From: Amycolatopsis thermoflava N1165
Lineage (GTDB): Bacteria > Actinomycetota > Actinomycetes > Mycobacteriales > Pseudonocardiaceae
DNA: 64,000 nucleotides
Direction: 5' to 3'
Assembly: GCF_000473265.1 (NCBI RefSeq)
Contig: NZ_KI421511.1
Span: forward strand, 4,005,560 to 4,069,559
Within the stretch, counting starts at the first letter, position 1; every line of letters starts with the position of its first letter. Below are positions 9,498 to 18,033 of the stretch, piece after piece. The notes under the pieces are model-generated. The model had not been told where the DNA came from. It saw only the letters and a program-made list of their open reading frames with translations, and searched no databases. The position numbers and the translations under genes were made by a program.

Positions 9498-9514
9498 TAC
9501 GGAAGGAGACCGAC

Positions 9515-10132
9515 ATGAGACACGGACATTTCCCCCCGCCGCACGGACGGCCCGCCTTCGGCCCGTTCGCCCGCGGTGGTTTCGGAGAGTTCCCCCCGGG
9601 CTGGGGCCCGGGCGGTCCGCGTGGCGAGTTCCGGGGGCGCGGCCCCCGTGGCCCGCACCGCGGGCGGCGAGGACGGCGGGGCGACGTACGCGCCGCCATC
9701 CTCGCGCTGCTGGCCGAGCAGCCAAGGCACGGTTACGAGATCATCAGTGAGATCGCCGAGCGCAGCGGCGGTTTCTGGCGGCCGAGCCCCGGCTCGGTCT
9801 ACCCGACCCTGCAACTGCTGGCCGACGAAGGCCTGGTGGTGGCCCGCGAGGACAGCGGCAAACGCCTGTTCGAGCTGACCGACGCCGGGCGCGAGGCGGC
9901 CGCCAGCCAGGACGGGAAGCCGCCGTGGGAGCAGATCGCCTCGGACGTCGACCCCAACGAGGTCGACCTGCGCAAGGCGGGTGCGATGCTGGCCGCCGCC
10001 GCGGTCCAGGTGTCCCAGGCCGGGACGCCGGGTCAGAAGCGGCGCGCCGCGGAGATCCTCAACGAGGCCCGTCGGTCGATCTACGCCGTGCTCGGCGAGA
10101 TCGACACCGACGACGAGGACGACGAGGAGTGA
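9515..10132 (+). CDS. PadR-family transcriptional regulator
   Basis: This is a 205-residue repressor-type regulator with a good ribosome site (AGGAG at 9504-9508). Residues 1-55 are a low-complexity Gly/Pro/Arg/His-rich tail. The winged helix follows (AILALLAEQPRHGYEII, then SPGSVYPTLQLL, then the wing with GKRLFELTDAGRE). The C-terminal dimerisation helix ends in a run of acidic residues (DTDDEDDEE). It may control itself through the palindrome upstream. No obvious transporter or enzyme target is encoded beside it on the same strand. Its 3' end overlaps the convergent methyltransferase gene by 52 bp. Confidence 0.93.
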   Translation: MRHGHFPPPHGRPAFGPFARGGFGEFPPGWGPGGPRGEFRGRGPRGPHRGRRGRRGDVRAAILALLAEQPRHGYEIISEIAERSGGFWRPSPGSVYPTLQLLADEGLVVAREDSGKRLFELTDAGREAAASQDGKPPWEQIASDVDPNEVDLRKAGAMLAAAAVQVSQAGTPGQKRRAAEILNEARRSIYAVLGEIDTDDEDDEE

Positions 10133-10911
10133 CCGGGCAGCACGAGGCCGGTGGGCTTGTCGCGAACGAGAACGCGGTACCCCACCGGCACCGTGAAGCC
10201 CGCCGCGTGCCGGCCGCGTGATCCGTTGTCCCGCAGGACGTCTTCGATCGCGCGGTCGGCCACCTCGGGGCTGAACTCGATGCGCAGCACCGCCGCGAGG
10301 CTTTCGGCGTCGGCGAACCGCCACTTCGCCGTCACACGATGGCAGCGGAAACCCTGGCCGTCGAAGAACGCGTCGACCGCGGCCGGGTCGTAGTCGGGCA
10401 GGTCCGCCCGCATCCACCGGCCGTACGGCTCACTGGACACGTCCAGATCGACGATCGCCAGCGCACCCCCCGGGCGCAGCACGCGATCCGCCTCGCGCAG
10501 ACCCGGTTCGCAGCCGGGGCCGAAGAAGTACGCGGTGCGCGCGTGCACGATGTCGACACTCCCGTCGGGTACGGGGATCGACTGCGCGGAACCACGCAGC
10601 ACCCGCACCGACGCCAGCCCGGCGACCCGGCTTTCCGCCCGGCGCACCAACGGTTCGTGTGGTTCGACGCCGATCACCGACCGCGCGGACTCGGCGAAGC
10701 GGGGCAGGTGAAAACCGTCCCCACAGCCGACGTCCAGCACGTCCTTGCCCTGCCAGGGACATTCGCCTGCCAGGACCCGCCAGATGTCGCCTTCGACGTC
10801 CTGCGCGCGGTTCTCCAGCTCGTAGGTGTCCGGGTAGTACCAGATGTTCGGGCTGGGCAGGACGTCCGCCCTGGACGTGGTCCGCTGCCCACGCCGGGCG
10901 ATCTTCCACAC
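10081..10911 (-). CDS. Class I SAM-dependent methyltransferase
   Basis: This is a 276-residue methyltransferase. Motif I is VLDVGCGDGFH near residue 60, the acidic residue of motif II is in VIGVEPHE, and ADRVLRPGGALAIVDLD is the post-motif region. The substrate is unknown. I place the start at GTG 10911 (VWKIARRG); the frame stays open far upstream, but that stretch is the antisense of the VOC gene. The last 17 residues, a serine-rich tail (SSSSSSVS), are read from the antisense of the padR acidic tail, so the two genes share 52 bp. Confidence 0.85.
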   Translation of the reverse strand: MWKIARRGQRTTSRADVLPSPNIWYYPDTYELENRAQDVEGDIWRVLAGECPWQGKDVLDVGCGDGFHLPRFAESARSVIGVEPHEPLVRRAESRVAGLASVRVLRGSAQSIPVPDGSVDIVHARTAYFFGPGCEPGLREADRVLRPGGALAIVDLDVSSEPYGRWMRADLPDYDPAAVDAFFDGQGFRCHRVTAKWRFADAESLAAVLRIEFSPEVADRAIEDVLRDNGSRGRHAAGFTVPVGYRVLVRDKPTGLVLPGHSSSSSSSVSISPSTA

Positions 10912-10995
10912 ACCGCAAGGATATCCGAGACGATGCCCGGAAAGCGCTTCACGTTCGGCATAGACTTGCTGCCCTCCCCACCGATCGGAGGCGGT

Positions 10996-11838
10996 ATGTC
11001 TCTCGGATCTTCGGCCCCGTCCGTCCTGCCGTCCGGGGTGCCGTGCTGGGTCGAGCTCGCCAGCGTCGACGAGGCGGCGTCCCACCGGTTCTACGAAGGC
11101 CTGTTCGGCTGGACTTTCCTGCTCAGCCGCGATCCGGCGACGCGCACCGGCCGGTACCTGATCGGCACGCTGGACGGCGTGCCCGTCGGCGGCCTTTACC
11201 AGGCGGCGCCGGACCAGGCGAGCGCCTGGATGATCAACATCTCGGTGCAGAACGCGCACGCGGCGTCGAACTGGGTGCAGCGGCTCGGCGGAGTCGTCAC
11301 GCTCGAACCGACCGTGCTGCCGCACCGCGGCTGCATCCTGCACGGCATCGAGCCCTCCGGCGCGCCGTTCGTGCTGTGGCAGCCGCCTGCGGACTGGGCG
11401 TTCGCGGCCGGCTTTCCGAACACCTTCTCCGGCGCCGACCTGAACACGCGCGACGGCGAGGCGGCGGACGGCTTCTTCACCCGGCTCTTCTCGTACACGA
11501 GCCTGCAGGTGGGCGACAACCGCGGCATCGACTACGTGGAATGGCGGCTGGAACATCAACCGGTGCTGTACCGGTACGTGATGGGCCCGGAGTACCCGCC
11601 GCAGGCGCCACCGCACTGGATGGTGTACTTCGGCGTCGACCCGGCGCGCGGCACCGACGCGACGGCGGGGCATGCGCTGATGCTGGGCGGCACCGTGCTG
11701 GTGGAGCCCTACGACACGCCGTGGGGCCGCATCGCGATCCTCGCCGATCCGGCGGGCGCGGTGTTCTCGATCATCGACCACTCGCGCACGAGCGAGGGCT
11801 GGGGCCGCGCCGAGGTGGACGACCCGTACGACGACTGA
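10996..11838 (+). CDS. Two-domain VOC protein (CFP32/Rv0577-like)
   Basis: This is a 280-residue protein with two tandem VOC domains. The first begins VPCWVELASVDEAASHRFY and F-G-W; the second includes FFTRLFSYTS and closes with GRIAILADPAGAVFSII. This is the arrangement of the mycobacterial CFP32 (Rv0577) family. The start is ATG 10996 with GGAGG at 10987-10991; the longer frame is antisense to the methyltransferase. Members are linked to methylglyoxal or small-molecule handling, but the exact function here is unknown. It is divergent from the methyltransferase gene, with an 84-bp shared promoter region. Confidence 0.88.
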   Translation: MSLGSSAPSVLPSGVPCWVELASVDEAASHRFYEGLFGWTFLLSRDPATRTGRYLIGTLDGVPVGGLYQAAPDQASAWMINISVQNAHAASNWVQRLGGVVTLEPTVLPHRGCILHGIEPSGAPFVLWQPPADWAFAAGFPNTFSGADLNTRDGEAADGFFTRLFSYTSLQVGDNRGIDYVEWRLEHQPVLYRYVMGPEYPPQAPPHWMVYFGVDPARGTDATAGHALMLGGTVLVEPYDTPWGRIAILADPAGAVFSIIDHSRTSEGWGRAEVDDPYDD

Positions 11839-11874
11839 GCCGTCGCTTCCCGGGCGTGCGATAGGTTCGCCGCC

Positions 11875-12396
11875 ATGTTCGACGCCTGGCCACCCGACCC
11901 GATCAGGACCGACCGGCTGGTCCTCCGCGAGTCCGCGGCCCGGGATCGGGCGGCGTTCATCGAGCTGTTCGCCTCACCGGAGGTCGGGGCCTACCTCGGC
12001 GGCTCTCGGCCACGCGACGAACTGGAGCGCTCGGTGCCCGAGGTGCCCGGACGGCGCCCCGGGCTGTTCGTGGTCGAACTCGACGGCGCGATGATCGGGA
12101 TGATCACCCTCGACCCGCGGGACGCGGACCGTCCGGGGCACGTGCGCCCGGAGGCCGGCGAGGCCGAGCTCGGCTACTTGTTCCTGCCGCGGGCGTGGGG
12201 CTCCGGCTACGCGGCCGAGGCGTGCGCGGCGGCGCTCGGCTGGTTCGCCGGGGCGCATCCCGGCGAACCAGTGGTGCTCTCCACCCAGACGGCCAACGAG
12301 CGCGCGCTGCGCCTCGCCGTGAAGCTGGGGTTCACCGAGGTGGAGCGGTACGAGGAGTACGGCGCCGAGCAGTGGTTCGGCGTGTGGTCCCGCTGA
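11875..12396 (+). CDS. GNAT acetyltransferase, RimJ/RimL type
   Basis: This is a 173-residue GNAT protein of the RimJ/RimL (Acetyltransf_3) group. It opens with IRTDRLVLRES, has the acetyl-CoA loop region GYLFLPRAWGSGYAAEA, and the late N-E-R-A-L-R-L-A-x-K-L-G-F motif. The substrate is unknown. It starts 36 bp after the VOC gene, so the two are probably co-transcribed, and its 3' end faces cdsA 6 bp away. Confidence 0.9.
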   Translation: MFDAWPPDPIRTDRLVLRESAARDRAAFIELFASPEVGAYLGGSRPRDELERSVPEVPGRRPGLFVVELDGAMIGMITLDPRDADRPGHVRPEAGEAELGYLFLPRAWGSGYAAEACAAALGWFAGAHPGEPVVLSTQTANERALRLAVKLGFTEVERYEEYGAEQWFGVWSR

Positions 12397-12402
12397 CGGC
12401 GG

Positions 12403-13284
12403 TCAGTTCAGGAACGCCGACAGCAGCAGGAACGACACCACGGCGGAGGGCAGGAGCGAGTCGAGCCGGTCCATCAGCCCGCCGTGGCCCGGCAGCAGCG
12501 TGCCCATGTCCTTGATGCCGAGGTCCCGCTTCATCAGCGACTCGACCAGGTCGCCCAGGGTCGCGGTCAGCACGATCGCGACCCCGAACACCACGCCCTG
12601 CCAGACCTGCCCGTCGAGCAGCAGCGTCAGGGTCAGCGAACCCGCCACGACACCCGCGACGAGCGAGCCGCTGAAGCCTTCCCACGTCTTCTTCGGGCTG
12701 ATCGACGGCGCCATCGGGTGCTTGCCCTTGAGGACACCGGCGATGTAGCCGCCGGTGTCCGACGCGACGACGCCGATCAGGAACGCCAGCACGCGGCCCA
12801 CACCGTCGGACGGCGGGACGAGCATTGCCGCGAACGCGCCGAACAACGGCAGGTACGCGGCGGTGAACACGGACGCGCTGATGTCCCGCACGTAACCCAC
12901 CGGGCCGCCCGGCAACCGCCAGAGCAGGCACGCCAGCACGGTGACGGCGAACGCGATCAGCGCGCCCTCGTACCCGAACGGCCAGGACAGCCACAGCATC
13001 GCCTGACCGCCGAGCAGCAGCGGGACCAGCGCGAGGCGGATGTTCGCGGCGCGCCGCAGCGCCTGGGCGAACTCGTACGTGCCGACGGCGATCGCCGCCG
13101 CGATGATCCCGATGAACAGGTACCGCACGGTGAGCAGCGACACGAGGATCGCCGCACCCAGTGCCAGCCCGACACCGATCGCCGCGGGAAGGTTCCGCCC
13201 GGCCCGCGACGTTTTCTTGGCCGGTTCAGCCGGCTCGGGAGAAGCCACCGGGGCCTTCTCGCGTTCTTCGCTCACCTGTGGCAT
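12403..13284 (-). CDS. cdsA: Phosphatidate cytidylyltransferase
   Basis: CdsA makes CDP-diacylglycerol from phosphatidate and CTP at the membrane, feeding all phospholipid synthesis. It has 293 residues with seven to eight hydrophobic helices. The family signature is at the C-terminus: S-L-M-K-R-D, then K-D, then LPGHGGLMDRLDS with the metal-binding aspartates. The first 35 residues are a soluble charged tail. The start codon directly abuts the frr stop (no gap), so cdsA is the last gene of a pyrH-frr-cdsA transcript. Confidence 0.97.
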   Translation of the reverse strand: MPQVSEEREKAPVASPEPAEPAKKTSRAGRNLPAAIGVGLALGAAILVSLLTVRYLFIGIIAAAIAVGTYEFAQALRRAANIRLALVPLLLGGQAMLWLSWPFGYEGALIAFAVTVLACLLWRLPGGPVGYVRDISASVFTAAYLPLFGAFAAMLVPPSDGVGRVLAFLIGVVASDTGGYIAGVLKGKHPMAPSISPKKTWEGFSGSLVAGVVAGSLTLTLLLDGQVWQGVVFGVAIVLTATLGDLVESLMKRDLGIKDMGTLLPGHGGLMDRLDSLLPSAVVSFLLLSAFLN

Positions 13285-13842
13285 TCAGACCTCGAGCAGC
13301 TCGGCTTCCTTGTGTTTGACGAGCTCGTCGACCTTCGCCACGTAGTTGTCGGTCAGGTGCTGCAGTTCCTTCTCCGCGCGCGCGACCTCGTCCTCACCGG
13401 CCTCGCCGTCCTTGGCGATGCGGTCGAGCTCTTCCTTGGACTTGCGGCGGACACCGCGGATGTGGACCTTGGCGTCCTCGCCCTTGGCCTTGACCATCTT
13501 CACCATCTCCTTGCGCCGCTCCTCGGTGAGCTGCGGGATGGTGATGCGGATGATCTGACCGTCGTTGGACGGGTTGACGCCCAGGTCGGACTCGCGGATG
13601 GCCTTCTCGATGGCGCCGAGCTGCCCCTGGTCGTAGGGCTTGACGATCACCATGCGGGCCTCGGGGATGTTGACGCCGGCCACCTGGTTCAGCGGCATCG
13701 TCGACCCGTACGCCTCCACCATGATGCGGGCGAACATGCCCGGGTTGGCCCGGCCGGTCCGCACCGACGACAGATCCTCCTTGGCGAAGGACACCGCTTT
13801 TTCCATCTTCTCCTCGGCGTCGAGGAGGGTCTCGTCGATCAC
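13285..13842 (-). CDS. frr: Ribosome recycling factor
   Basis: RRF splits post-termination ribosomes together with EF-G. The 185 residues are the standard length. The family sequence is plain: [10 protein letters not shown] near residue 28, [11 protein letters not shown], and the helical C-terminal arm [20 protein letters not shown]. It lies between pyrH (44 bp upstream) and cdsA (abutting). Confidence 0.98.
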   Translation of the reverse strand: MIDETLLDAEEKMEKAVSFAKEDLSSVRTGRANPGMFARIMVEAYGSTMPLNQVAGVNIPEARMVIVKPYDQGQLGAIEKAIRESDLGVNPSNDGQIIRITIPQLTEERRKEMVKMVKAKGEDAKVHIRGVRRKSKEELDRIAKDGEAGEDEVARAEKELQHLTDNYVAKVDELVKHKEAELLEV

Positions 13843-13886
13843 GGCTACTCCCGTTGTGTGTGCTGTTGTTCCCGGTCCGTTCGGGG

Positions 13887-14636
13887 TCAGGCGCTGGGTC
13901 CGGCCCCGGAGGTGCTCACCAACGTGCCGATCCTCTCACCACGCACCGCCCTCGCGATGTTCCCCTCGGTGAGAAGGTTGAACACGATGATGGGCATGTT
14001 GTTGTCCATGCAGAGGCTGAAGGCGGTGGCGTCGGCGACCTTGAGCCCGCGCTCGAGCACCTCGCGGTGGCTGATCTCGTCGAACATCTTCGCGCTCGGG
14101 TCGCTCTTCGGGTCCGCGGTGAACACCCCGTCGACGGCCTTGGCCATGAGCACGGCCTCGCAGCCGATCTCCAGCGAGCGCTGGGCGGCGGCGGTGTCGG
14201 TGGAGAAGTAGGGCATCCCGGTTCCCGCGCCGAAGATCACCACACGGCCCTTTTCGAGGTGCCGCTCGGCTCGTCGCGGGATGTAGGGCTCGGCGACCTG
14301 GCCCATCGTGATGGCGGTCTGCACGCGCGTGGGGACGCCTTCCTTCTCCAGGAAGTCCTGCAGCGCCAGGGAGTTCATGACCGTGCCGAGCATGGCCATG
14401 TAGTCGGCGCGGTCGCGGTCCATGCCGCGCTGGGACAGCTCCGCGCCGCGGAAGTAGTTACCACCGCCGATGACGACCGCCATCTGCACGCCGGTGCGGA
14501 CGACGTCCGCGATCTGCGCGGCCACGGAGTGGACGACGTCGGGGTCGAGGCCGAGCGCTCCCCCGCCGAACATCTCGCCACCCAGTTTCAGCAGCACCCG
14601 CCGGTAACCGCCGTCGGCTCGTTTCGCCTCGCCCAT
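13887..14636 (-). CDS. pyrH: UMP kinase
   Basis: PyrH phosphorylates UMP to UDP (amino-acid-kinase fold, hexameric, GTP-regulated in bacteria). The 249 residues include the N-terminal [11 protein letters not shown] with the phosphate-binding lysine, the GGGNYFRG loop, the DYMAMLGT helix and the [14 protein letters not shown] region. The long hairpin at 14686-14719 separates it from tsf, so pyrH probably has its own promoter as well as read-through. Confidence 0.98.
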   Translation of the reverse strand: MGEAKRADGGYRRVLLKLGGEMFGGGALGLDPDVVHSVAAQIADVVRTGVQMAVVIGGGNYFRGAELSQRGMDRDRADYMAMLGTVMNSLALQDFLEKEGVPTRVQTAITMGQVAEPYIPRRAERHLEKGRVVIFGAGTGMPYFSTDTAAAQRSLEIGCEAVLMAKAVDGVFTADPKSDPSAKMFDEISHREVLERGLKVADATAFSLCMDNNMPIIVFNLLTEGNIARAVRGERIGTLVSTSGAGPSA

Positions 14637-14685
14637 GTCCGCCTCCGCCCGCTCGGGTGCTCTTGTGGAGCCTGCCTTCGCGAGT

Positions 14686-14719
14686 GTGCCCCGTCCCCGT
14701 GATCACGGAGACGGGGCAC
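14686..14719 (-). terminator. Hairpin downstream of tsf
   Basis: The 16-bp arms GTGCCCCGTCCCCGTG (14686-14701) and CACGGAGACGGGGCAC (14704-14719) pair with one mismatch around a 2-nt loop, 21 bp past the tsf stop. There is no clear T-run, which is common in high-GC actinobacteria. It would end or attenuate the rpsB-tsf transcript before pyrH. Confidence 0.75.
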
Positions 14720-14740
14720 CCTCACGTCACTGCCGTCGTG

Positions 14741-15568
14741 TTACGGCTGGCCGACCTCGAACCGGGCGAACCGGGTGACGGTCACGCCGGCCGCGTCGAG
14801 CAGCGCCTTGACGGTCTTCTTGTTGTCGAGGACCGACGGCTGCTCCAGCAGCACGGTGTCCTTGTAGAACGCGTTGACCTTGCCCTCGATGATCTTGGGC
14901 AGGGCCTGCTCGGGCTTGCCCTCGGCCCGGGCGGTCTCCTCGGCGATGCGGCGCTCGTTGTCGACCAGGTCGGCGGGCACCTCCTCGCGGGTCAGGTACT
15001 TCGGCTTGAGTGCCGCGATCTGCAGCGCCGCGTTGCGGGCCGCCTCGGCGGCGCCGTCGCCCTCGCCGTTGTACTCGACCAGCACGCCGACCGCCGGGGG
15101 CAGGTCGGTGCCACGGCGGTGCAGGTACGTCGCGACCTGGCCGTCGAAGGCCACCACGCGGCGCAGGACCAGCTTCTCGCCGATCTTGGCGGCCAGCTCC
15201 TGCACGGCGTCGCCGACGGACTTGCCGCCCTCGAGCTCGGCCGCGGCCAGCTTCTCGACGTCGTCGGTCTTCAGGGTCTGCGCGACCTTGACGATCTTGT
15301 TGGCGAGCTCCTGGAACTGCTCGTTCTTGGCGACGAAGTCGGTCTCGGAGTTGATCTCGACCAGCACGCCGCCGTCGCCGGCGACGAGGCCCTCGGCGGT
15401 GGCGCGCTCGGCGCGCTTGCCGACGTCCTTGGCGCCCTTGATGCGCAGGAACTCAACGGCCTTGTCGAAGTCGCCGCCGCTCTCCTCGAGCGCCTTCTTG
15501 CAGTCCATCATGCCGGAGCCGGTGAGCTCGCGGAGACGCTTGACGTCCGCCGCGGTGTAGTTCGCCAT
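14741..15568 (-). CDS. tsf: Translation elongation factor Ts
   Basis: EF-Ts is the nucleotide exchange factor of EF-Tu. The 275 residues show the N-terminal UBA-like module with the signature [17 protein letters not shown], and the core [10 protein letters not shown] motif, which contacts the EF-Tu nucleotide site. It is the second gene of the rpsB-tsf operon, with a hairpin in the 69-bp gap. Confidence 0.98.
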   Translation of the reverse strand: MANYTAADVKRLRELTGSGMMDCKKALEESGGDFDKAVEFLRIKGAKDVGKRAERATAEGLVAGDGGVLVEINSETDFVAKNEQFQELANKIVKVAQTLKTDDVEKLAAAELEGGKSVGDAVQELAAKIGEKLVLRRVVAFDGQVATYLHRRGTDLPPAVGVLVEYNGEGDGAAEAARNAALQIAALKPKYLTREEVPADLVDNERRIAEETARAEGKPEQALPKIIEGKVNAFYKDTVLLEQPSVLDNKKTVKALLDAAGVTVTRFARFEVGQP

Positions 15569-15601
15569 CGTGCGGTGTCCGTTCCTCTCGGAAAGTTTGG
15601 G

Positions 15602-15624
15602 GGCCGCGCCGGTCCGGCGCGGCC
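15602..15624. terminator. Intercistronic hairpin between rpsB and tsf
   Basis: A perfect 10-bp stem GGCCGCGCCG / CGGCGCGGCC with a 3-nt loop sits in the rpsB-tsf gap. It could be a partial terminator or RNA-stability element setting the S2 to EF-Ts ratio. There is no T-run. Confidence 0.6.
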
Positions 15625-15637
15625 GTGCCGGAAAGAT

Positions 15638-16459
15638 TCAGGAGGCGGTGGTCTGCTCGGCCGGGGCCTCGCTGTTCTTCAGCAGGTCCTGCTCCCACTC
15701 CGCGAGCGGCTCGTCGGACACGCCCGGCTCGGGCTTGTCCTGGCCCTCGGCGGCGGCGGAGCCGTTGCGGCTGGAGCGGGCCATCAGGCCGGCGGCGGCG
15801 GCCTCGGCGACCACCTTGGTGAGCAGCGCGGCCGAGCGGATCGCGTCGTCGTTGCCCGGGATCGGGTAGTCGACCTCGTCCGGGTCGCAGTTGGTGTCCA
15901 GGACCGCGACGACCGGGATGTTCAGCTTGCGCGCCTCGCCGACGGCGATGTGCTCCTTCTTGGTGTCCACGATCCAGACGGCGCTGGGCACCTTCTGCAT
16001 GTCGCGGATACCGCCGAGGGTGCGCTCCAGCTTCTCCTTCTCGCGGGTCAGCGTCAGGATCTCGCGCTTGGTGAGACCCTGGAAACCGCCGGTCTGCTCC
16101 TGGGCCTCGAGCTCCTTGAGGCGCAGCAGCCGCTTGTGCACGGTCTGGAAGTTGGTCAGCATGCCGCCGAGCCAGCGCTGGTTGACGAAGGGCATACCCA
16201 CGCGCTGCGCCTCGCGGGCGATCGCCTCCTGGGCCTGCTTCTTCGTGCCGACGAACATGATGGTGCCGCCGTGCGCGACGGTCTCCTTGATGAACTCGTA
16301 CGCACGGTCGATGTAGCTCAGCGTCTGCTGCAGGTCGATGATGTAGATGCCGTTGCGCTCGGTGAGGATGTAGCGCTTCATCTTCGGGTTCCAGCGGCGG
16401 GTCTGGTGCCCGAAGTGCACGCCGGAATCGAGCAGCTGCTTCATGGTGACGACGGCCAT
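15638..16459 (-). CDS. rpsB: 30S ribosomal protein S2
   Basis: S2 is a protein of the small ribosomal subunit. The 273 residues begin with [20 protein letters not shown], the classic S2 signature, followed by coiled-coil segments. The motif [20 protein letters not shown] near residue 195 is also family-defining. The last 40 residues (after the alanine-rich stretch) form a charged actinobacterial tail. The gene starts the rpsB-tsf operon. Confidence 0.98.
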   Translation of the reverse strand: MAVVTMKQLLDSGVHFGHQTRRWNPKMKRYILTERNGIYIIDLQQTLSYIDRAYEFIKETVAHGGTIMFVGTKKQAQEAIAREAQRVGMPFVNQRWLGGMLTNFQTVHKRLLRLKELEAQEQTGGFQGLTKREILTLTREKEKLERTLGGIRDMQKVPSAVWIVDTKKEHIAVGEARKLNIPVVAVLDTNCDPDEVDYPIPGNDDAIRSAALLTKVVAEAAAAGLMARSSRNGSAAAEGQDKPEPGVSDEPLAEWEQDLLKNSEAPAEQTTAS

Positions 16460-16845
16460 GGCCGGATTCGCACCTCTTCTGTGTAGCGCGCGCCCCGCGG
16501 GACGCGCTGGTCGGTTTTGTCGCCGTCGGCCGGGTGGCCGGCGACCCTGGTGCAGTGCCGGTGCCCGGACCCCGTGGATGACTCCTCGGGGACCGCCGGG
16601 CGCCGTGGGTTCCGTGAGCGGGAACGTGCACGTACACGCGAAGTCGACCTGTCGTGACAGGCCGCGCGAACAGTGTACGCCCTGGCGGCGCGGGGTTCAC
16701 CACGGGCGGCCTGGTGCTACCGGCTGCGCGGCCCCGGACGCTGCCGACGATTCGACCGGCACCGGTTGTCCACAGGCGAGGTGGAGTTGTCCACAGATTG
16801 TGTCACCGCCCGTTCGTGACGCCCGATGTGCGCCAGGCTGGGCCG
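16460..16845. promoter_or_regulatory. Divergent intergenic region, rpsB (minus) and M23 gene (plus)
   Basis: This 386-bp gap has no gene. It contains a perfect inverted repeat CCTGTC-GT-GACAGG (16648-16661). On the minus strand there is a -10-like TACACT (complement of 16672-16677) with only a weak -35 (GTGAAC) 17 bp further out, which would give rpsB a leader of about 200 nt. Two DnaA boxes lie nearer the M23 gene and are listed separately. The promoter call is tentative. Confidence 0.4.
16766..16795 (+). promoter_or_regulatory. Pair of perfect DnaA boxes upstream of the M23 gene
   Basis: TTGTCCACA, the actinobacterial DnaA-box consensus, occurs twice in the same orientation at 16766-16774 and 16787-16795. 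The start-to-start spacing is 21 bp (two helical turns), which suits cooperative binding. They lie about 50 bp before the M23 start. Confidence 0.65.
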
Positions 16846-18033
16846 ATGATCGTGGTGATTCGCCGGTTGCCCGGGTTAGTGCTGGTCAGTGCCGTGGTGT
16901 GGCTCCTGGTCCCGGCTGCGCTGGAGGCGCCGTGGGGGCCGGGCGCGGCAAGACCAGTGGTAGTGGCGGCCAAACCGCATGGATCGGCCACCACGGGATC
17001 CGCGGCCCACTCAGCGCAGCCACCGGCCAGGGCGGGCACATCCGTCAGACCGCCCACCGCGGAACCGGCGACCGCGGCCGCAGCCACCCCACCGCCGGCA
17101 CTGGCCAAACCCGAGCCGGCGGCCGCGACCGACACACCCCTCCGACCGCTCACCGCAGGACCACTGGCCGCAGCCCACGCACTACAGGTGCCGGGCGCGA
17201 CAGAATCGTCCGCTGCGGCCCCAACCAGGTCATCACGCGGACCGGCAGCAAAGGCGCCGACGACCGCCGCAGCCAGTTCACGGCACCGGTCGGCAGCGAA
17301 GGGTCCGGCGCCCGTGGCGGGCGCACCGATCGCCCCGCCCGGGACTGGACCGGCGGCTGTAGCTCGCGCGGTGGCGGGCGAGCTGGATCCCCCGTTCGGG
17401 ACTGGACCGGCGGCAGTAGCTCGCGCGATGGCGGGCCAGCTGGACCCCCGGTTCGAGACTGGACCGGCGGCAGTAGCTCGCGCGATGGCGGGCCAGCTGG
17501 ACCCCCGGTCCGGGACTGGACCGGCGGCAGTAGCTCGCGCCGTGGCGGGCCAGCTGGACCCCCGGTTCGAGACTGCACCGGCGGCAGTAGCTCGCGCGAT
17601 GGCGGGCCAGCTGGACCCCCGGTTCGGGTGGCCGCTGTCGCCGAAGCCGGTGGTCGTCCGGCCGTTCCAGGCGCCGTCCGGGCCCTACGGGCCTGGCCAT
17701 CGGGGTGTCGACCTGGCCGCGGCCCCCGGTCAGCAGGTCCTGGCCGCGGGGCCGGGCGTGGTGGTGTTCGCGGGGCTCGTCGCCGGGCGGCCGGTGGTCT
17801 CGATCGACCACGACGGCGGGCTGCGGACCACCTACGAGCCGGTCGCGCCGTCGGTACCGGTCGGCACGCAGGTGTGGCGGGGACAGCCGGTCGGGGTCGT
17901 CGAGGCCGGGCATCCGGGTTGTCCGGTCGAGGCCTGCCTGCACTGGGGCGTCCGGCGGGGCGAGGAGTACCTGAACCCGCTCCCCCTGGTCCAGACCGGC
18001 TCGGCGATCCGCCTGAAGCCGTGGACCGGCTAG
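16846..18033 (+). CDS. M23-family peptidoglycan endopeptidase with a repeat-rich stalk
   Basis: This is a 395-residue secreted or membrane-anchored protein starting at ATG 16846. An N-terminal hydrophobic segment (VIRRLPGLVLVSAVVWLLVP) is the signal or anchor. Residues 45-165 are an Ala/Pro/Thr linker, then come five 19-residue repeats (166-260) of the form T-G-P-A-A-V-A-R-A. The C-terminal LytM/M23 domain has GHRGVDLAA (first zinc ligands H and D) and EACLHWGVRRGEEYLNP. The usual catalytic H-x-H is C-L-H here. Rv2891 sits at the same place beside rpsB in M. tuberculosis. A role in cell-wall remodelling is family knowledge. Confidence 0.88.
   Translation: MIVVIRRLPGLVLVSAVVWLLVPAALEAPWGPGAARPVVVAAKPHGSATTGSAAHSAQPPARAGTSVRPPTAEPATAAAATPPPALAKPEPAAATDTPLRPLTAGPLAAAHALQVPGATESSAAAPTRSSRGPAAKAPTTAAASSRHRSAAKGPAPVAGAPIAPPGTGPAAVARAVAGELDPPFGTGPAAVARAMAGQLDPRFETGPAAVARAMAGQLDPRSGTGPAAVARAVAGQLDPRFETAPAAVARAMAGQLDPRFGWPLSPKPVVVRPFQAPSGPYGPGHRGVDLAAAPGQQVLAAGPGVVVFAGLVAGRPVVSIDHDGGLRTTYEPVAPSVPVGTQVWRGQPVGVVEAGHPGCPVEACLHWGVRRGEEYLNPLPLVQTGSAIRLKPWTG
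17341..17625 (+). repeat. Five tandem 57-bp in-frame repeats in the M23 gene
   Basis: Units run 17341-17397, 17398-17454, 17455-17511, 17512-17568 and 17569-17625. Each encodes 19 residues of the pattern xTGPAAVARA(M/V)AGQLDPRF. Units 2-5 differ by only a few bases, so the array expanded recently and copy number probably varies between strains. An antisense frame is also open across the array, but only as a by-product of the composition. Confidence 0.95.

Noticed and set aside
17150-17578. Minus-strand repeat protein antisense to the M23 repeats
   Set aside because: The proline/arginine repeat is only the complement of the 57-bp coding repeats, and the plus-strand frame has the anchor and catalytic domain.
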